Positions 11,201 through 19,168 of a stretch of DNA of 64,000 bases are shown piece after piece; the first letter of the stretch is position 1, and each line of letters begins with the position of its first letter. Position numbers and translations under genes: made by a program. Under the pieces are notes generated by a model. The model was given only the letters and a program-made list of their open reading frames with translations. It was not told the DNA's origin and made no database searches. Source of the stretch: Ahniella affigens (lineage in GTDB: Bacteria > Pseudomonadota > Gammaproteobacteria > Xanthomonadales > Ahniellaceae); the NCBI RefSeq assembly GCF_003015185.1, contig NZ_CP027860.1:2914001-2978000 (forward strand), in the 5' to 3' direction.

Positions 11201-13578
11201 CGCAAGACGGCGCGCAAGCGAATACCAGCCCGACCGGCCAGAACGCCGTGTTGCCGATCGAGATTCTGAACGCCTCGTTGCAAGTGCAGGCCAGCCCGCA
11301 AGTCATGATTCGCGGTTTGGTGCTCGCAACCACCGCGTCACAGGCCCTGCCCTTTCTGAAGCTTGGCCCCAATACCCTTATGAGCGGCAATTTTGTTGGC
11401 GTACGCAGCAATGGCACCAGCGCGGCGGCCGCCATCCAAGCTGCTGCACTGGCCTACATCGAATGCGTCGGCGGTTGCGGTCAGATTGGCGGCAGCGACG
11501 ATGCCGATCGCAATCTCATCGCCGTGCCGAGCTCGGGCAATCTGGCCGCTATTCTCGGCGGCATGACTTCGGCCTCGGTGATCGAGAACAATCTCTTCGG
11601 CCTGCGCGCCGATGGTGTAAGCGCTTTGCTCAGCAACGGCTCCACGGTCACCGCGCCCTTGGTCTCGACACCACGCGCGATTCACAGTCGCTGCAGCGTG
11701 GCCTCAGACCAGATTCTGGACAATGTCGTTGCCGGCAGCATGGTCGGTATTCGAGTCGATTCGGGTGCCGCCGAGATCCACGGCAATGCGATCGGCGGCC
11801 GAAGCATTGCGGGCAATACCTTCAGCTTCCGCAACGGCAGCGCCGGAATCTGGCTCACCGGCGGCAACAATCACCAAGTTCACGACAATCTCATTCTGAA
11901 CAATGGCGGTGCCGGCATTGATGTCGGGGCGGCGGTCAGCAACAGCGCGCTCTACGCCAATACGCTCGCGGCACAAACTGGGATCGGCATCGATCTCGGC
12001 AGCAATGGGGTCAGCAGCAATGATGCACTCGATGCTGATACCGGTGCGAATGGCCTGCAGAACTTCCCGGTGATCGCAAGCGCGGTGCGCAGCACTGCCG
12101 GGGTTAGCTTGTCCGGCAGCCTGTCCAGCAAGCCGAATACGACCTATCGGTTGCGCTTCTGCGCCATCGGGACGGCCGATACCACCGGCAATGGCGAGTG
12201 CGATCAGCCACTCGCCGAGACGCTCGATGTCACTACAGATGGCACAGGCTTGGCCAGTTTCTCGATCGGCCCGATCACGATCCCATCGAATCGGACGGCC
12301 GTGACCGCGACGGCTTCTGAGCTGAACGCCGGTCTTGAAACCACCAGCGAATTTGCTGCCAATGTCAGCATTCGCCGGCAGAGCCAACTGAACCTCAGCA
12401 GTCTGCCCGCGCCCTCGGTGGTTGGGCAGCCGATCACCGTACAGGCGAGCATCGGCATCGAGGTGGGTGGCGCGGCGGCGACTGGCTCGGTGCAGATCAC
12501 CAGCACGCCGAATGTTGGCAGTTGCACAATCAGCGCGCTCAGCAGTGGCAGCGGCAGTTGCGCGTTCACGCCCACGCAAACCGGTAACATCACGCTGAAT
12601 GCCACCTATTCCGGTGATGCCAGTACGTCCCCGAGCACGGGTAGTGCGAGCCACCTCATTGAGCCGGCGAGCAGCACGCTGGTGATCACGGGTGACTCAC
12701 CCGATCCGAGCAGCCCCGGCACGGCCTTTACGGTGACCTTTACCGCCAGCAGCGGTTTCGCCACACCGGAGGGTGCAGTCACCATCAGCGCCAGCGGCGG
12801 TGGCAGCTGCAATGCCACGCTCGCGGGCGGTCAAGGCTTCTGCGTCCTGACGCCACTCGGGACCGGCAACCTCACCCTGACCGCCAGCTATGCGGGCAGC
12901 AGCACACATCTGGCCAGCGGCGATACGGAGTCGCACAACGTTGGCGCCGCGGCCAGCACGACCAGCATCCAATCAATCAGTCCGAGCCCCAGTGTGTTTG
13001 GCCAGGCTGTCACCGTGGTTGCGGCAACCACCGCCGCGTTCGGAACCCCAAGCGGACCGATCACGATCAGCGATGGTTCTGGCGCCAGCTGTCAGATTGC
13101 CAGCGGGTCCGGCAGTTGTCAGTTGGTACCGACCAATGTCGGCAGCGATATTGGCATTCGCGCCGACTTCGCCGGCAGTGATGGCCACACGGCGAGCTTT
13201 GGCACCGCGACGCATGTCGTGCAACGGGCCGAAGTGCAGCTCACGCTCGCAGCACCGTTTCGCGCTGACGCCGCAGGGGGTCAGCCGGTACAGTTTGCAC
13301 CGATGCGTGTACCGGTGACGATCAGTGCGGCCGCGCCGGGTGCGGGCACGCCCACTGGCACGATCATTGTCGAGTCGGTGCTGGGCAGCGAGCTCTGCGT
13401 CATCGTCCTGCCAGCGACATCCTGCGATCTGACCCCCTTGGGCTTTGGCACCGCGGACTTCACGGCAAGCTTCGTCGGCGATCTGCACTTCAACGAACGA
13501 CTGGAGCCGTTTTCGGTCGCGATCATTCCGAGCCCGTTGTTCGGTGACAGTTTCGAGTGCGATAACGACTGCCCCTGA
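8281..13578 (+). CDS. Giant secreted protein: CSLREA-type beta-helix modules plus Ig-like repeats
   Basis: 1765 aa with an N-terminal signal region (residues 1-38, cleavage near ATNTATAATF). Three related modules follow, each opening with a CSLREA-like segment: CASPCTLRQAI (near residue 60), CNEDCTLRDAI (near 470) and a cysteine-less version SGPGSFLQAF (near 915). Each continues with a hydrophobic strand, a (T/V)IDGY(T/S)QxGAxxNT block and right-handed beta-helix-like repeats rich in N and G. From about residue 1365 there are four Ig-like (Big_5-type) repeats, each with a Cys pair such as GSCTIS...GSCAFTP. The C-terminus SPLFGDSFECDNDCP resembles the F-x-D-G-F-E tail seen on other secreted proteins of this order, a possible sorting signal. 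A GGGAGA sequence lies upstream of the ATG. Likely outer-surface or exported; adhesion is a guess. Confidence 0.88.
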   Translation: MRMRFGPGRTGQRFAWNVARCLGIAMILSGATNTATAATFTVDSTADTFDSPNTTCASPCTLRQAITVANNTAGADTIAFNIAGSGEHVITVLSLLPTIDETLTIDGYTQPGAAANTDPNISNATILIRVHGDPAVGINRNGFGVCAANSSIRGLAVTGFSNSQIRLGGKPDGTACSTPATGSAATGNFVGLGTDGLTAIGGGSGISALAGNIQIGGTLPADRNVIGGLSGNGVGTNNSASGTVILGNLIGTGRDGISERGMGFGVGLGQLSTNVTVGSVAAPNVIAFNARGLGTGSGGNNLSWTGNIFRRNTGLAVDLGSNNTVLANDVDDVDTGVNGLQNFPVVSAVTINPTELLVNGSLDVGNVSSLSYELSVYLNESCDATGHGEGEQLLAVQSVNLDSTHETFALTVPYTGPSNGRRNLTMLARHPTNGSSEFSACFRLDPTASLVVTSTADTNDGLCNEDCTLRDAIAQANQEIGADEIRFAIPGPGPHVFNLGSALPSLFGPVVIDGYSQAGASPNTSQTANNAVLKLVLNANATMSTMINLTTGSEGSSIRGFSFLHAATVSNSIVLNNNSSFSGNWVGVAPNGVTTTAIGGVFVNLQGSSALIGGPNPADRNVFAQVTGNAIAVSFSSVSNAVIENNVFGLLPDGVTAARNVVSMTSFAGGSPTVRIQNNVFGCATTHISGVGSSLIANTFGLGADGIVEPSGNCNAGNLQPKSNAVLSNNVIVARGANGKGIELSSANTGVVFDHNRILFSLVQDIDLNQDGFSANDPLDADGNANNTQNFPILTQAARNSEAEIRFSGVLNSAPNTRYRIQFFADDTLRRTVSGQTFAFARHSSSDDLEVLTDANGVASFSNHDARFGTASYVGAVSATATRLDLSNNPVETSELSPAIAAFSPGVASLVVTNSDPSGPGSFLQAFLEAEAKPDDSGNPDVISFAIPGTGPFSITPGLQSLVASGRLQIDGLSQDGAQANTSPTGQNAVLPIEILNASLQVQASPQVMIRGLVLATTASQALPFLKLGPNTLMSGNFVGVRSNGTSAAAAIQAAALAYIECVGGCGQIGGSDDADRNLIAVPSSGNLAAILGGMTSASVIENNLFGLRADGVSALLSNGSTVTAPLVSTPRAIHSRCSVASDQILDNVVAGSMVGIRVDSGAAEIHGNAIGGRSIAGNTFSFRNGSAGIWLTGGNNHQVHDNLILNNGGAGIDVGAAVSNSALYANTLAAQTGIGIDLGSNGVSSNDALDADTGANGLQNFPVIASAVRSTAGVSLSGSLSSKPNTTYRLRFCAIGTADTTGNGECDQPLAETLDVTTDGTGLASFSIGPITIPSNRTAVTATASELNAGLETTSEFAANVSIRRQSQLNLSSLPAPSVVGQPITVQASIGIEVGGAAATGSVQITSTPNVGSCTISALSSGSGSCAFTPTQTGNITLNATYSGDASTSPSTGSASHLIEPASSTLVITGDSPDPSSPGTAFTVTFTASSGFATPEGAVTISASGGGSCNATLAGGQGFCVLTPLGTGNLTLTASYAGSSTHLASGDTESHNVGAAASTTSIQSISPSPSVFGQAVTVVAATTAAFGTPSGPITISDGSGASCQIASGSGSCQLVPTNVGSDIGIRADFAGSDGHTASFGTATHVVQRAEVQLTLAAPFRADAAGGQPVQFAPMRVPVTISAAAPGAGTPTGTIIVESVLGSELCVIVLPATSCDLTPLGFGTADFTASFVGDLHFNERLEPFSVAIIPSPLFGDSFECDNDCP

Positions 13579-13582
13579 GCGC

Positions 13583-13602
13583 GATCAGCGATTTCGCTGA
13601 TC
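13583..13602. terminator. Hairpin between convergent genes
   Basis: GATCAGCG-attt-CGCTGATC, an 8-bp perfect stem, lies where the giant secreted protein gene and the tetR gene converge; it overlaps the tetR stop codon. Followed by cttgctt on the plus strand, with no long T run, so bidirectional termination is plausible but not certain. Confidence 0.45.
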
Positions 13603-14295
13603 TTGCTTCCGGGTTTCCCTGAGCGACTCACTCGGGGTCACCTGGGCGCCCTCGCCCGGCCGCATAAAGCCCTGCTCCAGATGATCAATCGCACGCGCGC
13701 CGAGTTCGCCCAAATCGGGCCGACCATTGTGATCAAACCAAAACTGCATCGTCGCGCGGATCACGCCGATGGCGGCGCCAGCCAGAACCCGGGCGCGCAG
13801 ATCGACTCTCTTGCGATCGACGCGACTGCTGCGCGACCGCGCACGTGCGGCCAGGTCGCCCGGCCCTGCACGCTGAAAATAGCGGTGAAACGCCACTTCC
13901 ATGGCTTGCTCCCAGTCTTCGTCGATCTCGCGCTCGCGGGCGCGGAGCGTTGGCGTTGATTCGATCAACCGCTGGCGCGCCAGCAACTGGGGCCGATGCT
14001 GACTGTATTCCTTGGCAAAAATCTGCGCGATCGCCCGAAGACTGATGAGTGGCGATTCGTCGGCAGGGTTCGATTCCAGTAGTTCGATAAAGCGCTGCAG
14101 ACGCTCGGCCCGGTTCGGAAAGACCAGCGATTCCTTGCTATCGAAGTAGCGAAAAAACGTCCGGCGGGCGACGCCGGCATCCTGGCACACCTCGTCCAGG
14201 GTCGTTGCCTCGAAACCCTGCACGTAGAACCGCTGCAGCGCTGCATCCACCAATGCCCGACGGGTATTTGCCTTCTTGTGATCGCGGAGAGACAT
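13585..14295 (-). CDS. TetR/AcrR family transcriptional regulator
   Basis: 236 aa from the ATG at 14295 (MSLRDHKKANTRRALVDAAL); the open frame extends 35 codons further upstream but that part would cover the promoter region. The N-terminal helix-turn-helix is clear: RRALVDAALQRFYVQGFEATTLDEVCQDAGVARRTFFRYFDSKESLVF, the canonical TetR recognition region. The rest is an all-alpha ligand domain containing RASR-rich and FDHNGRPDLGELGARAI segments. It is transcribed away from the lipid-synthase operon, and a 17-bp palindrome lies between them, so it probably represses that operon and possibly itself. The ligand is unknown; fatty acyl compounds are an obvious guess. Confidence 0.9.
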   Translation of the reverse strand: MSLRDHKKANTRRALVDAALQRFYVQGFEATTLDEVCQDAGVARRTFFRYFDSKESLVFPNRAERLQRFIELLESNPADESPLISLRAIAQIFAKEYSQHRPQLLARQRLIESTPTLRAREREIDEDWEQAMEVAFHRYFQRAGPGDLAARARSRSSRVDRKRVDLRARVLAGAAIGVIRATMQFWFDHNGRPDLGELGARAIDHLEQGFMRPGEGAQVTPSESLRETRKQDQRNR

Positions 14296-14393
14296 GGCCA
14301 AGTACAGGATTCGCAAATCATTGAAAATAGACAACTTTCCCGCAAAATCAGGCAGAGAAGCCCACTTTGCGGTATAAAGCGCGCCCGCACAAT

Positions 14394-14410
14394 GTGACAC
14401 TGAGTGCCAC
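14394..14410. promoter_or_regulatory. 17-bp palindrome, candidate TetR operator
   Basis: GTGACACTGAGTGCCAC: arms GTGrCACT and AGTGyCAC around a central base, one mismatched pair. It sits 14 bases upstream of the ATG of the enoyl reductase gene and 98 bases upstream of the divergent tetR start, the usual place and size for a TetR-family site. A TATAAA at 14373-14378, 16 bases before the palindrome, could be the -10 of the operon promoter; no good -35 is seen. Confidence 0.65.
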
Positions 14411-14424
14411 TTTCTGAGTCGATT

Positions 14425-16059
14425 ATGACCGAATCCGCTGCCGCCCCGTCATCTGTCCTGTTGCAACCAAGCTTTGGCGAGGCAGCGTTGCTGGCCGCGT
14501 TGGCCGACCCCCGACAAGCCCTTTCCGTGCTAGAGGACCGCGCGTCCGGACGCATTGGGATCAGTGCTGCGGGACCGGCCGACTGCGTGGGCGCTACTGA
14601 TTTGAACTGGTTGGGCAGCCTGCCTGGCCTGTATCCAGAATGGCTCGGTGAGCGAAGCTTTCAGGAGACACACGGCACACGCTTTGCATACATTGGTGGC
14701 GCGATGGCCAATGGCATCGCGTCGATCGCCTATGTCATCGAACTGGCCAAGGCCGGCTGCCTGGGCTTTTTCGGCGCCGCGGGTTTGTCCGCGGCGCGCG
14801 TTGAGGCAGCGATCGTCGAACTGAAGAACACCCTGGACCCGCTGGGCTTGCCCTGGGGCGTCAACTTGATCCACAGCCCAGCCGAGCCACTGCTCGAAGA
14901 CGGTCTTGTCGACTTGTTCTTGAAGCACGGCGTCCGTCTGATCGAGGCCAGCGCGTTCATGGCCATGTCGCCAGCGATCGTCCGCTATGCCGCCAGTGGC
15001 TTGTATCGCGATGACTCGGGGCAAATCCAGCGGCGCAATTTTGTGATCGGCAAGATCTCGCGCGAAGAAGTCGCCCGCCGGTTTCTCGAAACACCGCCGA
15101 AGGCGATGCTCGATGCGTTGGTTACGGCGGGCAAATTGACAGCGAGTGAGGCCGAACTCGCGGCGCAACTCCCGATCGCTGACGACCTCACGTGCGAAGC
15201 CGATTCCGGCGGCCACACCGACAATCGCCCGCTGACCGCACTGGTCCCGTGCATCTTGACGTTGCGCGATCAGATCCTGCGCCAGCGCGGAGACGCACGC
15301 ACGATCCGCATCGGCGCTGCGGGCGGTATTGGCACACCTGGCGCAGCAGCGGCGGCATTTGCAATGGGTGCGGCATACGTGCAAACCGGTTCGGTCAATC
15401 AGGCTTGCGTCGAATCCGGCTTGCACCCGCGTGGCCGCAGCATGCTCGCCAAGGTCGGCATGGCGGACGTGATCATGGCGCCGGCTGCCGACATGTTCGA
15501 AATGGGTGTAGACGTGCAAGTCTTGAAACGCGGCAGCCTGTTTGCGGTGCGGGCCCGGAAGCTTTATGAGTTGTATCGTACCTATCCAAGCTTCGATGCC
15601 ATCCCAGCTGAGGATCGCGAAAAAGTCGAAAAGCAGATGCTGCGCAATGACTTTGCATCGGCATGGGCCTCGACCCGCGAGTTCTGGCTAAAGCGCGAGC
15701 CCAAGCAGGTTGAGCGCGCCGAGCGCGATCCCAAGCATTTGATGGCGCTGGTGTTTCGTTCCTACCTCGGTCTCGCGAGCCGGTGGGCGATCGATGGTCT
15801 GGATGATCGCGAATCCGACTATCAAATCTGGTGCGGGCCGGCGATGGGCGCGTTCAATCGCTGGGTCGAAGGCAGCTTTCTCGAAGTGCCAGAGGCGCGC
15901 ACCGTCGCGCAAGTGGCGCGCAATCTGCTCGAAGGCGCCGCGGTTTTGACGCGCGCCCAGCAACTCCGGACGTTTGGCATCAATATGCCGAGCGCCGCGT
16001 TCGATTTCCGCCCTCGGCCCCTGGCCGCAGCGCCAACTGGACACTCTCATGCAACGTGA
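14425..16059 (+). CDS. pfaD: PfaD-type trans enoyl reductase of the Pfa synthase (pfa1)
   Basis: FMN-dependent enoyl reductase that acts in trans on the growing acyl chain of PUFA-type synthases. 544 aa from ATG 14425; a GTG at 14404 in frame is less likely because it overlaps the putative operator. The TIM-barrel/2-nitropropane dioxygenase-like core is visible: YIGGAMANGIASIAYVIELAKAG, GAAGLSAARVE, LPWGVNLIHSP, and the FMN phosphate-binding region IRIGAAGGIGTPGAAAAAFAMGAAYVQTGSVNQA. The C-terminus (SRWAIDGLDDRESDYQIWCGPAMGAFN) is characteristic of PfaD. Its last 11 bases overlap the start of the next gene (ATGCAACGTGA), so translation is coupled. First gene of the operon, as pfa1 is in myxobacteria. 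Confidence 0.93.
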   Translation: MTESAAAPSSVLLQPSFGEAALLAALADPRQALSVLEDRASGRIGISAAGPADCVGATDLNWLGSLPGLYPEWLGERSFQETHGTRFAYIGGAMANGIASIAYVIELAKAGCLGFFGAAGLSAARVEAAIVELKNTLDPLGLPWGVNLIHSPAEPLLEDGLVDLFLKHGVRLIEASAFMAMSPAIVRYAASGLYRDDSGQIQRRNFVIGKISREEVARRFLETPPKAMLDALVTAGKLTASEAELAAQLPIADDLTCEADSGGHTDNRPLTALVPCILTLRDQILRQRGDARTIRIGAAGGIGTPGAAAAAFAMGAAYVQTGSVNQACVESGLHPRGRSMLAKVGMADVIMAPAADMFEMGVDVQVLKRGSLFAVRARKLYELYRTYPSFDAIPAEDREKVEKQMLRNDFASAWASTREFWLKREPKQVERAERDPKHLMALVFRSYLGLASRWAIDGLDDRESDYQIWCGPAMGAFNRWVEGSFLEVPEARTVAQVARNLLEGAAVLTRAQQLRTFGINMPSAAFDFRPRPLAAAPTGHSHAT

Positions 16060-19000
16060 ACCTATTGCAGTCGTTGGCGTCTCGGCGCTGTTTCCCGGCT
16101 CCAGTGATGCGACCGGGTTCTGGCGCGACATACTCGCCGGCAAGGATTTGCTCAGCGACATTCCGAAGAGCCATTGGCTGATCGACGACTACTTCGACGC
16201 CGACCCAAGCGCGCCCGACAAGACCTACGCGAAACGTGGCGGATTCTTGAATCCGGTCGACTTCGACGCGCTCGGCTTTGGCATCCCGCCATCCACCATG
16301 CCGGCGACCGACACCTCGCAACTGCTTGCACTCATCGTGGCGCAGCAAGTTCTGGAGGATGTCGCACGTGAGCGGATTGATCAGATCGACCGCTCGCGAA
16401 TTTCGGTCATTCTCGGTGTGACGAGCGCGCAGGAACTGTTGTTCTCGATGGTCTCGCGGTTGCAGAAGCCGGTCTGGGTCAAGGCGCTCCGCGACACTGG
16501 TCTGGCCGAAAGCGATGTCCAGTCGGCGTGCCAGCGCATCGCCGATCAGTATGTGCCTTGGCAGGAAGCGAGCTTCCCCGGTCTGCTCGGCAATGTCGTG
16601 GCGGGTCGCATCGCGAATCGGTTGAATCTCGGCGGCACCAATTGCGTCACCGACGCGGCTTGTGCATCGAGCTTCAGCGCTCTCGCGATGGCTGTCAGCG
16701 AACTCCAATTGGGCGATTCCGATCTGGTCATCACCGGTGGCGTCGATACGCTCAACGACATCTTCATGTACATGTGTTTTTCGAAGACGCCCGCACTGTC
16801 GCCAAGTGGCGATTGCCGGCCGTTCGATCAAGCGGCCGATGGCACGATGCTCGGTGAAGGCCTCGGCATGATCGCGCTAAAGCGACTCGCCGATGCCGAG
16901 CGCGATGGCGATCGGATTTATGCCGTTCTGAAGGGCATTGGCACATCGTCGGATGGCCGCTCGAAGTCGGTGTACGCGCCCGTGTCCGCGGGGCAGGCGA
17001 AAGCGCTGCGCCGGGCGTATGAGCAAGCCGGTTACGGCCCGCAGACGGTGGAACTTGTCGAAGCGCATGGTACGGGCACCAAGGCGGGCGACATCGCCGA
17101 GTTCGAGGGGCTGCGCAGTGTTTACGACGACTCGGGTCGGGCCGATCGCCAATGGTGCGCGCTGGGCTCGGTCAAAAGTCAGATTGGCCACACCAAGGCA
17201 GCAGCGGGCGCTGCCGGGCTGTTCAAAATCGTGATGGCCCTGCACCACAAGGTACTGCCCCCCACCATCAAGATCGATGCGCCCAACCCCAAGCTCGCCC
17301 TGGAGCAAAGCCCGTTCTATTTGAACACGGTGGCGCGGCCATGGATTCGGAACAGCAACCATCCGCGGCGCGCGTCGGTCAGTGCGTTTGGCTTTGGCGG
17401 CTCGAACTTCCATCTGACCCTTGAAGAGTATCGCGGCTCGCATGGCGCAGAGCGTCTGCCCATGCACGAGCACGAGTTGCTCGCGATCTCGGCAGACGCT
17501 TCAGCCGATCTGCTGGCGCAACTCCGCGCAGCGGCCAAGGCGTCGAATCTCTATCAGGCGGCACGCGCCGCGCGGGCCTCGTTTGATTCGGCGCGACCCT
17601 ACCGGTTGGCGCTGGTGCTGCCCATCAGTGGCGATTGGCAGCAGCGTTGTGTGACCGTCGCTACCGAGATTCAGGCCAATCCAGAGCAGCCGTTTCAACA
17701 GGCCGATGGCAGCAGCTACGGCATCGGTTCAGCACCGGGCAAAGTCGCCTTCCTGTTCCCAGGCCAAGGCAGCCAGTACGTGCAGATGGGCGCCAACCTG
17801 TTGATGAGCTCGGACGCCGCACGATCGGTTTATGATCGCGTAGCCGACATCGAGGCGGTCGATCTCGATCAGCTGCATCACTTCGTATTCCCGAAACCCG
17901 TGTTCGATGCCGAAAGCCGCACCGCGCAACAAGACGCACTGACCGCGACCGAATGGGCGCAACCAGCGTTGGCGGCGAGTTCGATGGCCACCCTCGCGTG
18001 CTTGCGGCAACTCGGCATCCAAGCCGATGCGGCGGCGGGACACAGTTTTGGTGAGTTGAGCGCGCTCTGCGCGGCCGGCTGCATCGATCTGGAAAGCCTG
18101 ATGCTGCTTGCCCGTGCGCGCGGCCTCGCGATGGCGCAAGCGGCGATCGACAGCGATGGTGGCATGCTCGCAGTCTCGGCCACGCGCGAGCGTGCTGGCG
18201 ATATTCTGCAGCAAGCGGGCATCACGCTGAGCCTCGCAAATCACAATGCGCCCAATCAGATCGTGCTGTCCGGCACGTCGGCCGAGATCGCGCGTGCGGA
18301 AGCTGAACTCAGTCGGCACGGACTCGCAAGCAAGCGACTCGCAGTGGCGACCGCGTTCCATTCGCCCATCGTGGCCCAGGCCGCGACGCAATTCGCCGAA
18401 ACGTTGGCGATGCAGACCTTCGGATCGGCGCAGATCCCGGTCTACAGCAATGGCTTGGCGGCCGCGGTCGACGGGACAAGTGACCGTTGGCGCGACTTGC
18501 TTGCCAATCAGATCGCAAGCCCGGTGCGCTTTGTCGACATGATCGAACATATGTACGCCGACGGCGTGCGTGTGTTTGTCGAAGTCGGCGCCAGCAGCGT
18601 CCTCAGCGGCCTCGTGCCCGCGATTCTCGGCGACCGCCCGCACTCAGCCATCGCGACCGACCGGCGCAACAAACCGGGCCTCGCTGTGTTCGTCGGTGCC
18701 ATCGCGCGCCTCGCCGCGCTGGGCGTCCCCATGCAACTCGGCAAACTGTTTGCCGATGTGCGCGTGGATGCGCCAAGCATCAAGCCTGGGAAAATGCCGA
18801 TCAAAATTTCTGGCGCCAACTACGGCAAGCCCTACCCGCCACTTGACCCAAGCAATCTGCCCGGGCCGAACCCGGAACGCCCCGCCCTGTCGCCCGCCAC
18901 GCCGGCTGCGATGCCAACCGCGGCAATGCCACCTGCTTCTGCCCACGTCGCGGCACCAGCGCCGCACGCTCCTGTGACTGAGTCTTCTGCCATGTCGTCT

Positions 19001-19168
19001 GCCCAACCCCGAGTACTGCCAACGTGTCTGCCGAATGGTTGCGCGTGTTCCTGGAAACGCAACAGCAGACGGCAGAGGCTCATGCCGCGTTTCAGCAAGC
19101 GATGGCCGATAGTCATCAGGCCTACCTGCGCGTTGCCGAAACGGCACTTCTCGGCATCAGCGGGTTGA
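16049..19168 (+). CDS. pfaA: Pfa synthase subunit pfa2, N-terminal part: KS-AT (frame ends after a shift)
   Basis: Iterative ketosynthase and malonyl transacylase part of the PfaA/Pfa2 protein. Start chosen at ATG 16049 (MQREPIAVVGVSALFPG), coupled to pfaD. KS active-site residues: C205 in TDAACASSFSAL, H340 in EAHGTGT, H381 in KSQIGHTKAA. AT: FPGQGSQYVQMG, S666 in GHSFGELSAL, H771 in AFHSPI. A Pro/Ala-rich linker follows to about 19007. The last ~50 codons (from LPTCLPNGCACSWK on) do not look like protein; in the -1 frame the same DNA encodes the expected continuation (ANVSAEWLRVFLETQQQ). The gene therefore appears interrupted by a frameshift and should be read with the next entry as one protein of about 2200 aa. 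Confidence 0.85.
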   Translation: MQREPIAVVGVSALFPGSSDATGFWRDILAGKDLLSDIPKSHWLIDDYFDADPSAPDKTYAKRGGFLNPVDFDALGFGIPPSTMPATDTSQLLALIVAQQVLEDVARERIDQIDRSRISVILGVTSAQELLFSMVSRLQKPVWVKALRDTGLAESDVQSACQRIADQYVPWQEASFPGLLGNVVAGRIANRLNLGGTNCVTDAACASSFSALAMAVSELQLGDSDLVITGGVDTLNDIFMYMCFSKTPALSPSGDCRPFDQAADGTMLGEGLGMIALKRLADAERDGDRIYAVLKGIGTSSDGRSKSVYAPVSAGQAKALRRAYEQAGYGPQTVELVEAHGTGTKAGDIAEFEGLRSVYDDSGRADRQWCALGSVKSQIGHTKAAAGAAGLFKIVMALHHKVLPPTIKIDAPNPKLALEQSPFYLNTVARPWIRNSNHPRRASVSAFGFGGSNFHLTLEEYRGSHGAERLPMHEHELLAISADASADLLAQLRAAAKASNLYQAARAARASFDSARPYRLALVLPISGDWQQRCVTVATEIQANPEQPFQQADGSSYGIGSAPGKVAFLFPGQGSQYVQMGANLLMSSDAARSVYDRVADIEAVDLDQLHHFVFPKPVFDAESRTAQQDALTATEWAQPALAASSMATLACLRQLGIQADAAAGHSFGELSALCAAGCIDLESLMLLARARGLAMAQAAIDSDGGMLAVSATRERAGDILQQAGITLSLANHNAPNQIVLSGTSAEIARAEAELSRHGLASKRLAVATAFHSPIVAQAATQFAETLAMQTFGSAQIPVYSNGLAAAVDGTSDRWRDLLANQIASPVRFVDMIEHMYADGVRVFVEVGASSVLSGLVPAILGDRPHSAIATDRRNKPGLAVFVGAIARLAALGVPMQLGKLFADVRVDAPSIKPGKMPIKISGANYGKPYPPLDPSNLPGPNPERPALSPATPAAMPTAAMPPASAHVAAPAPHAPVTESSAMSSAQPRVLPTCLPNGCACSWKRNSRRQRLMPRFSKRWPIVIRPTCALPKRHFSASAG
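19001..19026 (+). other. Apparent -1 frameshift inside pfa2
   Basis: The KS-AT frame runs through gcc-caa-ccc-cga, then turns into non-protein-like sequence, while the other frame becomes coding from about ...agt-act-gcc-aac-gtg-tct-gcc-gaa. One extra C in the CCCC run at 19007-19010 would give QPPSTANVSAEWLRV and restore one ORF. The downstream frame has a GTG at 19024 but no ribosome-binding site, and its upstream neighbour terminates 145 bases later, so reinitiation coupling is poor. Sequencing/assembly indel, true mutation, or slippage are all open. Confidence 0.75.
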
